Of a DNA stretch of 64,000 nucleotides, positions 48,331 through 60,103 are shown piece by piece. Position 1 is the stretch's first letter, and the number at the start of each line of letters is the position of its first letter. This DNA is from Ryuthela nishihirai (lineage: Eukaryota; Arthropoda; Arachnida; Araneae; Heptathelidae): assembly GCA_038380435.1 (NCBI GenBank), contig JAWZYU010000011.1:79853501-79917500 (forward strand), written 5' to 3'. A program made the translations under genes and the position numbers. Under the pieces are notes generated by a model. That model had not been told where the DNA came from. It saw only the letters and a program-made list of their open reading frames with translations, and searched no databases.

Positions 48331-50340
48331 ATTTAGTTCTTCAGTATATTTGCCTTCTGATATAGATCTGTATAACTTCTGCTATTGTTTTCATACTAAT
48401 TACAGTTATATACATACCACTTTTGCAATAATTTTGTTCATTTGCTTTTGAAAATGAAACCCATAAAATGTAAAGAAGTATATTTTTATTATGTATAATG
48501 TTTATAATATAAATATAATTTATATTTATACGCGTTTAATATAACTTAAAGAATTTTATTTTAATTTTTAAGTAAATTGCATTATTTTAATGTTTTCATG
48601 TTTGATGTTGTGGAAGCTTCTAGAAATATGGTGAATTGCAACATTTTAAGGAAAAATATTTTAAAGAACCTTTCTTATAAAATTTGTGCATCTTATAAGA
48701 TTTATATAAGCAATCTTTGCACTTATTTACACATTTGATTCTTGAAGGTTGCATTTTAAATTAAAGCACATTTTCCCATAGCGACAGTGTTATGAAGATA
48801 TTATATTCCTGATCCATCTAACATAAAATTAGTTCTTTAAAAATAACTTGTATTTAGGCAATTATTTACGTAATTACAATTTGTTTAAATTGTAACAATT
48901 CATCATATTGCATATCGGACTCATAAAAATATTGTTTTTTAACAGTATAATATTTTTACAAATTGGCATCTTGTGGACTGTTATCAAGCGTACTATTTCG
49001 AAACACAGGTTTAGCTTATACTTAGGTTGATTGGAAAATAAGAATATAAAGGTGATATTGTTTTACACGCAAAAGTTAGGTTTTTAAAATTGGTGGTGTG
49101 GCAACACTATGTGTGACATAACATTGCAACATCAGACAACTGCAGCCTTCATCAAACATACTCATAAGTGTTATGCTAACATTGCAAGTTGAAGCAAGGA
49201 TATAATGTAAAAGCATTATAGGTGTAAGAGTTCAGGGGTGCCTGCATTTAAAAAATACTCTGGATTATGTTTGAATTAGCCTGTAATTTCTCTAAAAGTC
49301 TGTTTTCATTCAAATAACGTTTAATGAAGCTGTAAATAGAGTCACTAAGGAAAACATGCTATAATTGAAGAGTAAAAAGATGCTATAATTGAAGGCAATC
49401 ATTTCAAACACAATACAGCATGGAAAAGGGTAAAAAAATTGAATATATATATATTTCATTACTGTTTTTTAACCATAACATTCTCTACTACTCATATTAT
49501 CTGTGATGTTTAAAATTTATTAAATGAATATGTATAGCCCTAATTCTAATATACTCTTTAGCTAATACAAAGCAAGCTAACAAGGGGCAAAGTATCCATG
49601 GAAGCAAAGAAATCAATCCTTTTCTATATATTTTGATTATTAAGAAATCCTGATATTCATTACATAGTGTCGCTGTACACACTATTACGCTGTACAGAGA
49701 TATAAAATATATCTATGTATTGTTTGAGAAAATTTTTATTAGTATTTTTAAGGTATAGTGTTGATCCTAAGATGGAGAGTCATGTTAATATGTTAGTCTT
49801 GCTCTTGTAGTTCTTTCAATGGCTAAGTCACAAGGACCCGGAAGTTTCAGATAATTCTGGGGTAGAGGGACTCACTGGAATTCCCTTCCCCATGTTTGCC
49901 ATAACATGAACACTGCCAAATTTTGATGCCACCAGAAAGCAACAGAGATAACTCTTCCCTTACAAACCAGGGATGAGTTTACGACATCTAATGCTCATCA
50001 ATGGAATGCAGCAAGATTCATTACGGTAATTTTATGTTTTGAGAAAAGAAATAGCGATGAATATACGCGACGCAGTCTGGTAAAAAATAAAAACACCGTA
50101 ACAATTTTCGTTAGTACTCAATAACACAAGAAAGTCCCATTAAAATTTCAACCAGTTCCTTTTCGGAAGATCCTTTACAAAGTAGCAAGTAATGCTGAGA
50201 CATCGATGCCAAAAGATAAACAACAATTAGCGGAAAGCTCTTAATTGTTCGCAGAGGAAATCTCCAGAAAAGGTGGGAAAGCGCGCGAGGGAAATCGAAC
50301 CACGCATTACGGGACTCTCGGACGTCGTAGAGAGTTGCAT
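48331..50340. other. AT-rich stretch without a supported gene
   Basis: No coding segment was recognised. A short minus-strand S3 SINE scrap (TGGCTAAGTCACAAGGACCC) lies at 49815-49900. A short frame at 49497-49682 looks like chance. Confidence 0.55.
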
Positions 50341-50364
50341 CTCTCGTGCAGATTTTGCGGTTCC

Positions 50365-50401
50365 ATGGCGACGAGGAGGAGGGGGGGAGACAGCCCTTGG
50401 T
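50365..50401 (+). CDS. Possible first coding exon, very short
   Basis: In a locally GC-rich patch (50275-50480) with CpG, GGTTCCATGGCGACG gives an ATG in good context at 50365, encoding MATRRRGGDSPW before a perfect GTGAGT donor at 50402. Later exons were not found in the window. It may be a promoter-proximal exon of a gene running right, or chance in a GC patch. Confidence 0.22.
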
Positions 50402-50721
50402 GTGAGTTAGCCTAATGCATCTGCACGAGGTTTGGTATTTTGCTTTTCAAATTTAAAAGAATGTAAAACGTGTCGCGGCGTATGGTGGGTATATTTATGA
50501 AAAGAAATTGTTCACTTGTAATTTAATGTTTGTTAAAAAGGAATGAATCCACAACGTACACAAATTTATGTGCATACATAGAACGTAATATTAGCGTCTT
50601 ATTTGTAAGATATCATAAGTGATAAGTCAAGGTGATTTGGTAAAAAAAAACGTACAATCAAATGTTTAATCAGATGATGTAATCCTTATTCTTGTAAACC
50701 TTTTTTTATGGATGAAAATGA

Positions 50722-51195
50722 GACATATCTCCGCAAAACTCCCCGCCCTGCCCATAGTCAGTTGGGGACACCAATGGGCTTGTAATGGCCGCCGTTGGTC
50801 GGATAGGAAGTTAAGCCGTGGCCCCCTGTACGGGGGAGCCATACCCTGTGCACGTTAAAGAACACTGCATGACCTTAACCAGAGGCTACCACCTGTTTCC
50901 CACCAGCTGTTCCAGTGGGACCCTTCCCACAACCTTTATAAGACTTCGGGGTTCTTGTGACCTGGCCATTTAGTCCATTGTGTGAAAAAATGTGCCGCTC
51001 AAAAATAAAGCCAATCGATGAAAAAGGTTAAAGAACACACTGGATGGCCTTGACGGGAGGCTATCATCTGTCTCCCAACAGCTGTCCCAATGTGTTCCCT
51101 CCCCCAACCTTCACTGAGCCCTCGGGATCCTTGTGTGCCTGGCCATTTAGCCCATTGTGTGCAAAAATAGTGCCGCTCACAAGTAAAACAACCTT
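50722..51195 (+). mobile_element. S3 SINE with duplicated 3' half
   Basis: The first part runs from ACATATCTCCGCAAAACTCC to GTGCCGCTCAAAAATAAAGC. A second 3' half follows at 51028, GTTAAAGAACACACTGGATG to GTGCCGCTCACAAGTAAAAC. The repeat starts near the same SINE position as the monomers of the array at 51752-53130. Confidence 0.8.
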
Positions 51196-51316
51196 CGAAC
51201 CGTTACAAACTAGATTTCCCTCAAAAAATTATTTTTACCAATTTAGTATCCTTTAAGGAAATTCTTTGAGTAGTAATTTTATATGTATATCTTTAACTTA
51301 TTTTAGTCCCCATTCG

Positions 51317-51553
51317 TTATTGGCACTTCTCCCCCCTCCCCTGAATATCCCATCCCGCCCTACTGAAATCAGCGAGTTTTGACTTCGTCGATAAAAAAAT
51401 TGCTTTTTGGGGCATTTCATGAACAGACTTGAAGATTTGCTTCAATTCAGCTGAGAGCCCAGATGAAGCAGCTGATTTCCATTCTATTCCGTCCTTCTGC
51501 CGTTTTAAAAGAGCGCCCTTTACGTCCACCATTTCCTGGATGTCGCATTGCAC
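51317..51553 (-). other. Unrecognised 78-codon frame
   Basis: MQCDIQEMVDVKGALLKRQK, DGIEWKSAASSGLSAELKQI and FKSVHEMPQKAIFLSTKSKL read like protein (mixed charge, no low-complexity). No splice sites or homologues were recognised. It could be an exon or chance between the SINE blocks. Confidence 0.25.
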
Positions 51554-51751
51554 AAGAACACGGCACCAAAGAATACGTCAAAATCATCAACGATTGCAAG
51601 AATGTCAAGTAAAAAAAATTTCATCTTTCAAAAAAAAAAACTTTTTTTGTGTTTCAAAATAAGAAGACAATTAGGAAAAATGGAGTCAGGACGCTAGACA
51701 ATATTGTCGGAAACCCACAAGTGTTCCTGCTAGTTTGTTTTACATTTGAGT

Positions 51752-53130
51752 GGCACTTTTTTCGCACACAATGGGCTAAATGGGAAGCTCAAAAAGACCC
51801 CAAAGGCTGAGAAAAGGTTGAGGGAGGGGACCCACTGGAACAGCTCTTAAGAGATAGATGGTAGCTTCTCGTCGACCATCCAGCGTGTTCTTTAATATTC
51901 ACAGTTTATGGTTCTCCTAGGATGTACCTTTACCTCTTAGTAGCACTTGTTTTGCACACAATGGGCTAAATGGCCAAGTCACAAAGACCCCGAGGGCTGA
52001 GAGAAGTTTAGGGGAGTCACTGTAACAGCTGTTGGGAGACAGACGGTAGCCTCCCATCAAGGCCATCCTGCGTGTTCTTTAATATGCACAAGGTATGACC
52101 CCTGGGTTAGGTTGTTTTTCCTCTTAGTAACACTTTTTTTGCACACATAGGGCAAAATGGCCAGGTCACAAGGACATCGAAGGATCAGAGAAGGTTGGGG
52201 AAGGGGACCCACTGGAACAGCTGTTAGGGGTCAGATGGTAGCCTCCCGTCAAAAGCATCCACCACGTTCTTTAAGGTATGGCTCTATTACGATAGGTTGT
52301 TTTACCACTGATTAGCACTTTTTTTGAACACGATGGACTAAATGGCCAGATCACAAGGACCACGAAGACTCTGAAAAGGTTGGGGGAGGGGACCCACTGG
52401 AACAGTTGTTGACAGACAGATGGTAGCCTCCCGTCAAGGTCATCCAGCGTGTTCTTGAATATTCACAGGATATAGCTCTCCTAGGATGGGTTGTTTTACC
52501 TCTTAATAGCACTTTTTTTTTGCACACAATGGGCCAAATTGCCAGGTCAGAAGGCCCCCGAAAGCTCACAGATGGTTAGGGGAGGGAACCCACTGGAACA
52601 GCTGTTGGGAGACAGATGGTGGCCTCCAGTCAAGGCCAACTAGCGTGTTCTTTAATATTCACAGGGTATTGCTCTCCTAAGATGGGTTGTTTTACTTCTT
52701 AGTATCAATTTTTTGGCACATACTGGGCTAAATGGCCAAGTCAGGAGGACGAAAGCTCTGAGAAGTTTGGGGGAGGGACCTACTGGAACAGCTGTTGAGA
52801 GAGAATGGTAGCCATCCAGCGTGTTCTTTAATGTGCACATAAGATGGCTCTGATGAGTTAGATAGTTTTGCCTATTAGTAGCATTTTTTTGTCACACAAT
52901 CTGCTAAATGGCTAGGTCACAAGGACCCCTAAGTGTCACAGAAGGTTGGGGAAGGGGACTGACTGGAACAGATGTTCGAAGACACTGTACCCTCCCGTCA
53001 AGGCTATCGTGTTCTTTAACGTGCGCAGAGTATGACGCCCGCAAACGTGGCCACGGCTTAACGTCCCATCCGACGGATGGCTGCCTTTTCAAGCTCATAG
53101 GCGTCCCCTACTGGCCTTGGGGAAGGAAGG
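51752..53130 (-). repeat. Satellite array made of SINE S3 3' halves
   Basis: Seven tandem units start at about 51752, 51942, 52128, 52313, 52508, 52702 and 52879, spacings 177-195 bp. Each contains (plus strand) GCACACAATGGGCTAAATGG, a GGGGACCCACTGGAACAGCT phrase, AGATGGTAGCCTCCCGTCAA and GTGTTCTTTAATATTCACAG. Units are joined where the SINE 3' end (complement of AACAACCCA) meets CCTAGGAGAGC, an internal SINE position. The last unit (to 53130) runs on into the SINE 5' body (CACGGCTTAACGTCCCATCC). Identity between units is roughly 75-85 percent by eye. Confidence 0.88.
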
Positions 53131-53140
53131 TATTACTCCA

Positions 53141-55480
53141 TTCACGTTTAAGAATAATCTGGATGACCTTAAATGAAGTCTTTCAAGTGTCCGGAAACAA
53201 TTCAGTTGATTTCCTGGCCATTTATGGGCCCTTGGAGTTGTTAGAAATTAAAAACACTTAAATTACTTTTACTACTATTGTTAAAGGAATTTATAATTCA
53301 AAATAATATGTCTAACTAAAAAAAAAAAGATATGTTTATCTTTAAATTTTATCCCGATTTCATTTTTCCTATCATACATTTGAATCTGTCAATATTGGTC
53401 GAAAAATTGTCAAAGGACCTTTCAGAATTCAGAGTAGGATTTTCCGTTACTCTATAAAGCCAACTGGAAGATTTCCTCTCTAAGGAATAGCCCGACTTGA
53501 ATTACTTTGAAGACCATAATTCGAAAGATTCTCGTTTGTTTATTTCTGTAGAAAACAGAACAGCAGAATTGTTGCCTTTATTTTGCGTTTCTGGATGGAA
53601 AAAATAAATCATGTTGTCAATGTCATTACTGTATACGTCTTCATTTTCTGAAAATTTTATTTTCTCAAGAATTTGTATTCAACAAGCAACTATACTGCTC
53701 ACAAAAATTAGGGGATATTTCAAACTGAATAAACGTTTTTTAAACCTGAGTTGGGCATTACCATTATTACTCTTACATTTTTATCAACAACAAGCAGAAC
53801 AAGTGTTTCAAACTAAAAAACAACATTTTCGACGCTGTTTTTATTTTATTTATATTTAAATGGTACATCGGGTGTGTGGAATGTTATTTTAATAATTCGC
53901 TAATGCTTATCGAATCCACGTTTCAAAATGCTTTTATGACAAATGGAGTGAAAACAAATTATTCAAATCATTTTTCGCACTTTTTTTAATACATTTTTAA
54001 ACACCTCTAATAGAAAATGTTCGTGCTGTAAAAAAAAAATCAAATCATTGCCCAATCATTACATATCTACAGGACCGGGTCAAGGGGGCGAAGCAAGTGG
54101 ACCATCTCCTCCCCTTCATAATGCGAGTAAGGATGAAACAGGCAAAAATTATTAAACTTATATTTCAGATATTTTTTTAAACTTTAGAACAGACGGAAAC
54201 GTTATAGTTCATTGAAAATTAAGTCTCTTAGGTCCTTCCCTTACATGTTTTCGGTTTGATTGTCTTTCTTGCCACCGCAATCGTTTTTTTTTCTAGATCC
54301 GTGCCTTTATTTATGTTATGAATTCAGTATGTAAGGTGAGCGAGGATTCAAAAATAATAATTTGTCACAATAATTCTTAAATAATGTATTTTATAACAAA
54401 ATTACGAATGAAAACATTTTTATGAAAACAAATCTATATCAGTATAAAACATAAACCTTCAGTAGAAATTAACACCTTATTACTATTCCTACAAAGAGTT
54501 CTTTCCGCTATAAATTCTTACTATCTACAGTCAAAGCATAAAGTAAGGCTTTTTACAGTATTTAATAAATTGCACAATCATATTTGCGGACAGACCTGCA
54601 ATCTACCGAGAATAACTTTACCAATTCCTAAACAAATAAATAACTAAACACCAAATGACTTCCTTCTAGAATTCCAGTCATCAAGTACTCCAAAGCCGCA
54701 GCTGAATATACGAGTTTTTATTAAGATCCACACTTAAAGTTATTTAAACTTTCGAGAACACACCATATAAAAACATTTCTTCTTTATTCAATGGTGCAGA
54801 CTAAAATCACGTTTTTCTTCACACAAATTCTTTCTAATTACTACTCCCCTATTCCTTATTTTAAGTTCGAAGTGGTTAGTGACGCAATTATCACGCGATC
54901 ATCAAGACGATAGAGAACACGATTTCACTGTTGCTCGTTCATCGTCGTAACACAATATATATTTCACTACCTCATTAAAAATGTTTTTAAGTGGAAAATT
55001 CTTCCTGAATTTTTTCCCCCACATTTCTAGCAGCCGTATATCAATAATCGACCATGAAGGATACCTCTGAAGTACGATTTCGTTGTTCGTTTTTTTTTGC
55101 CAAAATACACTAATCGGATTTTCCCCAGTTAAAAAGTATTCATATCTCTACCATTTGTGCTTCCTAGAAAGATGTAGAATAAGCGTCTTCGAAACAAAAC
55201 TTCCATTTTCAAACTTCAGCAACTTCTGGTGGTGTAAATTAAATTCCGAGTAAGATCGATATTTGTTTTTAATTATTCGACAACACTACCACCTCCTTAC
55301 TCCAAAAAATCATTTATTTGTCTCAAAACAAAGTTGAGACTTTCTTATGAACATGGGGGGCATCTCGTTGACAACGATCTGGCGAACTGCAAATGCGAAA
55401 CCGGTGTTTTGTAGCAAAAATAGATTGTTATGGCATAAATAGATCGTTTATAAACAATCCATAACTGAAGACAGAGAAAC
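53141..55480. other. AT-rich stretch without a supported gene
   Basis: No gene, SINE or terminal repeat was recognised. Frames at 53611-53859 and similar are short and composed of AT-rich codons. Confidence 0.55.
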
Positions 55481-55487
55481 ATTGGCC

Positions 55488-57640
55488 GTTAATGAAATCG
55501 GAGAAACCGCTGTTCATAATTTAGACAAAGAACACTGCCCGAGGGTGAAGCCAGCTGAACCGCTGCCCATAGACGAAGGGAAAGAGACTGCCCACATGTG
55601 AAGTCGGCTGAACCACCGTCTGTAGCCGAAGTCAAAGAGACACTGCCCGAGGATGAAGTCGGCTGAACCACCGTCCGTAGACAAAGGTAAAGAGAGACTG
55701 CCCACTGGTGAAGTCACTGAACTACCGTCTGTAGCCGAAGGCAAAGAGACATTGTCCGAGGATGATGTCAGCTGAACCACTGTCTGTAGATTGAAGGCAA
55801 AAAGAAGCCTGTGGGTGAAAGCTGAACCGCCTTCATAGACAAAGGCAAAGAGATACTGCCCACTGGTGAAGTCAGCTGTAACACCGTCCATAGCCTTAGG
55901 CAAATGCAGTACTGTGCGAATTAGTTGGGACAAGCGAAGGAACGCTAAGTCCCTTCCGCTGCAGAGTCTAAACTTGCGCGTGTCCCTGCAATGGACACGC
56001 GCCAGTTTAGACTTACAGCAGAGCGATATCTGTAAGTCTAGAATTGTCTGTCGTGTTACTCTGCTATTATTTACATTTCCACTTTAGTCGGAATTGATAT
56101 TTCATACGCTGAGGATGTGATTATGTAAGTAGTTCACAATTTTCATTGGAAACTTTTTTTTATTAAATACATCATGGACATCACGCCTCGTAAACGAGCT
56201 AAAATAAACACTTTAGGCGAAAACACTTCACTTACTGCTAGGCAGATAGCAAAAGCAGTTGGCGTCGGGAAATCCAGCGTTTCACCGATCATGAAGCTGC
56301 ATAAGGAGACAGGGTCCGTGGACACATCCCGTAAAGGACATTGTGGAAGAAAAAGAAAAAACCACTCCTAGAGATGATAGTCTAATTCGAAGAATTAATA
56401 TCATAGACCCGAAGAGACCAGTGGAGACCATCAAAAAGGAGATTGCGTCTCATCGGTTAATATAGATGCTTGCACCGTACGTCGTCGCCTTCTGGAGTAT
56501 GACCGCCGGGCTCGACGCCACTCCACAAAGCAGCTTTTGACACCTGCTATGAAGCAAAAAAGGCTATCTTGGGCAAAGAAACATTGAGACTGGACTGTGG
56601 GAATTGGGAAAAATTGATATTTTCCGACGAAACCCACTTTGAGGTGCATGGCTACAGTCAAATTTCGTCCGCCGCTCGCCTGGAGAAGCTCTTCGATCCG
56701 GCCACATCCAGCAATCCCCCAAACACTCACCCAAGGTCATGTTTTGGGGATGTTTCACAGCTTCCGGGCCACAAACACTTCACCCCATTGAAGGAATGAT
56801 GGACAGCGAAAAGTACATAGACGTTCTGGAGGCGAAAATGGTCCCAACACTGCAGAAGCTCTTTCCTAACGGCGATGGGGTATTTCAACAGGATCTGGCT
56901 CCATGCCACAATTCTACTCTCCATCCACAATTCTACAATGCTTCTTTACCCAGCAACATTTGAAGGTATTGGAGTGGCCAGGAAATTCACCCGATCTAAA
57001 CCCCATTGAAAATTTGTGGGCCATTATTAAAGCGCGCATGTCTAAGATGGATTGCACGACGGAAACCAAAATGATAGAAAGTGTCATGAAAGTGTGGTAC
57101 CATGACCCTGAGAAGTGAAGGAGATGTGTGGAAAGCTAGTGGCATCAATGGTTGAGAGGGTGAAAGAAATAATTAAAGCTAAGGGGAGTCGCATTCAGTA
57201 TTAACTATGTACACTATTAAACAAATAAATATTTTAGTTGTGTTTTTGTTACTGCATTTTCCTATTGTCCCAATTAATTTGCATAGTACTGTAGACACTG
57301 CCCTCGGATGAAGTCTGCTGAAACACCGTACATAGCCAAAGAGACGCTGTACGCTGGTGAAGTCAGCTGAACCATCGTCCATAGCCAATGGGAAACAGAC
57401 ACTGAAGTAAGCTGAACCACTGTCCATAGCCAAAGGCAAAGAGATGTTGCCTGTGGGTGACCATAACACCGCCATAAACACTGCAGGGGAAGAGACACTG
57501 CCTGCATGGGGAATCGGTTGAACCACCGTCCATAAACGATGGCAAAGAGACACTGCCTGCAGGGGAAGTTGGCTGAACCACCGTCCATAACCGAAAGACA
57601 ATGCCCACCACAAGCGAAGTCAGCTGCCGAGCTGCAAAGC
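55488..57640. repeat. 54-bp minisatellite, interrupted by a Tc1 element
   Basis: Units start at GCTGAACC near 55554, 55607, 55662, 55716, 55770, 55821 and 55874 (spacings 51-55) and resume after 57293. A unit reads CTGAACCACCGTCCATAGCC, GAAGGCAAAGAGACACTGCC, then GAGGATGAAGTCGG. Because 54 is a multiple of three, the minus strand stays open (55933-55514; also 57613-57179) as repeats of DGGSADFT-GQCLFA. Whether this was ever coding is unknown. Confidence 0.85.
55907..57291 (+). mobile_element. Tc1-family element with terminal repeats
   Basis: Terminal repeats of about 26 bp (left CAGTACTGTGCGAATTAGTT, right its diverged complement) bound 1385 bp. TA follows the right end, and TG stands where TA is expected on the left. 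The transposase is in pieces: 56174-56371 MDITPRKRAKINTLGENTSL with the HTH SLTARQIAKAVGVGKSSV; 56569-56799 with WEKLIFSDETHFEVHG (first Asp); 56739-56963 MFWGCFTASG and [13 protein letters not shown] (second Asp); 56903-57118 [18 protein letters not shown] (third acid region). The catalytic motifs survive but at least three frame breaks and a stop stop it being made. It inserted in a minisatellite. Confidence 0.9.
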
Positions 57641-57724
57641 CCAAACAAAGAGGTTGACTTTGCAGCTATTTCGTGTGCTTTTTTAACTCTTTATCATATT
57701 TCAATTGTTCTTTGGTTGTTTTAA

Positions 57725-57893
57725 CTGTAAGTGACACTTTTTTTGCACACAATGTGATAAATATCCAGGTCACAATGACCACAAGGGACCAGAGAACGTT
57801 AAGGAGAGTGGACTCACTGCAACAGCTGTTGAGAGAGAACAGCTGTTGGTAACCTCCCATCAAGCGTGTTATTTAACGATCACAGGGTAAACG
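57725..57893 (-). mobile_element. S3 SINE 3' half, minus strand
   Basis: GACACTTTTTTTGCACACAA, TATCCAGGTCACAATGACCA and TAACCTCCCATCAAGCGTGT match one monomer of the array at 51752-53130, with a small internal duplication of AGCTGTTG. Confidence 0.7.
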
Positions 57894-58054
57894 TAGTGAA
57901 AATTGAATCGTTTAGGAACACATTATAATGCAATTTTCGTAAAACGTAGAGAAGGGGTAAATAATATCTATATATAAAGCAATTATTTCTCTTAATATCC
58001 AGCCTTGGACCAAATTCAATACATTTCTGAAAACCACAACTATATATATATAAA

Positions 58055-58745
58055 GGGCGTCCCAAAATAATATTTTTTGCTCTAAAATGTCAACACTGTT
58101 TAGAAGTCGCTGGAGTTCCCATTGGTCAATCACACTGTCTCGTAGCCATGACAACCGCCGTTTAGGTTCTTGAGGTGTCCTATTAAGCATTGAAATCGTT
58201 TGAATTGAGGTATATTTCCCTTAGCCGCCTAGTTAAACATAGTTTTGTGATTTATTTTTTCATCCCAGTTTGTTACGTTATGGATATCAAAACTGAACAG
58301 CATTCTGCCATCTGTATCTGTCTCCATGTGAATTCCGGTTTCTTTAATTGAAAACAAAAGGCAAATTGTGAGGAATAAAATTCACCATGGATTTAGAGAT
58401 GTTTTCAAAAATATGGGCTATTATGAAGTCCGTTCGAAATAGTGAGTTGCAAAAAAAGTTCAACAAGTGGCAGGAACCCTGGAAGCAGTCTTTCAACAAT
58501 TGCGTAGTTTCCGAAACATTTTTGAAGTGGCGGACAAAATTGTATCGCACAATGCTATTCAGTTTTGACATCCATAATTTTTTGACATCCAAAATTTCTA
58601 TGCATCATAGAACACCGCGAGAAACTGAACTACGATTGTCATGGTTACGAGACAGTGTGATTAACCAATGGGTACACTCGAGCTGTTCTAAACAGTGTTG
58701 CCAATTTACTGTTAAAATATTGTAAGTTGTTTTGGGAAGTCTTTT
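58055..58745. mobile_element. Element with about 150-bp terminal inverted repeats
   Basis: The left end GGGCGTCCCAAAATAATATT pairs with the right end near GTTGTTTTGGGAAGTC. Inside the repeats, AATCACACTGTCTCGTAGCC on the left mirrors GACAGTGTGATTAACCAATG on the right. Arms of about 150 bp are roughly 75 percent alike, so the related peptides SWLRDSVIDQW (minus) and SWLRDSVINQW (plus) are reflections of the repeat and not genes. The interior of about 390 bp encodes nothing recognised. Confidence 0.65.
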
Positions 58746-58994
58746 GTACCTGACACTGGCTATCCATTCAACAGTTTAAATATTTCGTCGTTAGGGTAAC
58801 TTCGTCGTCGCTTCGAACAACGGGATATAAAACGTCTGTTTCCAGGCGACGACCTGAGTTCCGGGATCGTTGTCTTTCTAAACCGTCAATGAGAAATTAA
58901 TTGAAGAAATGTAGGATTTATAACAGCGAAGGATAATAAATTCGGTTTATGATAAACATGGCCTTCATAGTTACTAGACTACTACTGTCCACTG

Positions 58995-59220
58995 GGCCAG
59001 CTTTGAAGTGTATCTCCGCTAAACCCCACTCTGTCTTCGATGAAAAAAGGGAGTGCAGGATAGGCATTGACGGCATGTTTCTATCTGTCTCCTAACAACT
59101 GTCCAGTTGGTCTCTTCACCAAACCTTCTCTTAGGCTTTGGAGACCATGTAACCTGGTTATTTGGCACATCATATTCACTTCTGTATATAATAGTGTCAT
59201 ACCCTGTGCACGTTCAAGAG
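58995..59220 (+). mobile_element. S3 SINE, diverged
   Basis: AAGTGTATCTCCGCTAAACC, GACGGCATGTTTCTATCTGT, CTCCTAACAACTGTCCAGTT and TAACCTGGTTATTTGGCACA follow the family order at low identity. Confidence 0.55.
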
Positions 59221-59628
59221 ATATCAATTACTGGAAGTTATATAGGTACATCATCCCATGCAAACCATTTGTAAATATGCATCGATCAGTAAATTTTATT
59301 AACAAGCTGTTGTTTAAAATAATGTGACGTTTTTATTCCCACTCAAACTACGTTGTCGCAGTCCACGATTGAATTTAGCTAATACCCAATTGGCACCACC
59401 GTTTCATGTTTTCTATTGTTTTGACATCTAAGACGAAACACAGAAGTTTGACGCGATTTCAGTTGTTTTAAAACCAGTGAGAGGACCGGTTCGAACTGAT
59501 CTTGACGTCAAGAAAAAGGATGTCGACTCATCTGTCTCCAAAAACAGGAAATACAACGAATAAAATACCATAACTCTCAAGGTAGTTCTGTTGTGGTGCA
59601 ATTTTCTCGGGCAAATAAGCCTTCCCTT

Positions 59629-59901
59629 TCATAATTTGTCTTTTTTCATACCACAGTCATCTATTTTGAATGAAAGGCCTGATGGAAATGTCTTTTTCTC
59701 TCGGGCAAAGTGTTCTGCAAACATCTTTTCAACACTGTGCAATGTGTCGAAGATTTCCGCCTCACTCAACCCGCTCTTTGTGGATCTCATCACGACGGGC
59801 GATGAATGAAGAAGCACAGCACGAGATATTAAATTCTTATATCCCGGCACTTTACTGTTTCTCTCAAGCCGAAACTGGCAACAAGATTGTTTTGGCAACA
59901 A
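59629..59901 (-). other. Unrecognised 90-codon frame
   Basis: MLPKQSCCQFRLERNSKVPG then VVMRSTKSGLSEAEIFDTLH and SVEKMFAEHFAREKKTFPSG reads like protein in its second half. An overlapping plus frame (59670-59963) is also open, so neither is secure. No splice sites were fixed and no family recognised. Confidence 0.22.
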
Positions 59902-60103
59902 AGCGAGGTTCTTGTAAAAGCAACATGCAAATGATACTTTCAGTGTTTTTATCTATTTTATAATGAAATATTTTTTCAGCGTTTTTTTAGTGTGTTTAAA
60001 TACATTCAAATATTAATAATAAATTCGTGTTATATCAACATTGAGTCAGATCCAGAACTCAGTAACTTCTTAAACTTTTAATGTTAATATCGAGACCTTT
60101 AAA

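Noticed and set aside
50285..50360. Possible tRNA gene on the minus strand (GGTTCGATTTCC)
   Set aside because: Only a B-box-like string is present. No acceptor stem or full cloverleaf could be drawn.
51752..53130. CRISPR-like array because of regular spacing
   Set aside because: The units are contiguous SINE-derived repeats without unique spacers, in eukaryotic DNA.
58080..58725. Two related frames sharing SWLRDSVI-QW
   Set aside because: The similarity comes from the long terminal inverted repeats, not from gene duplication.
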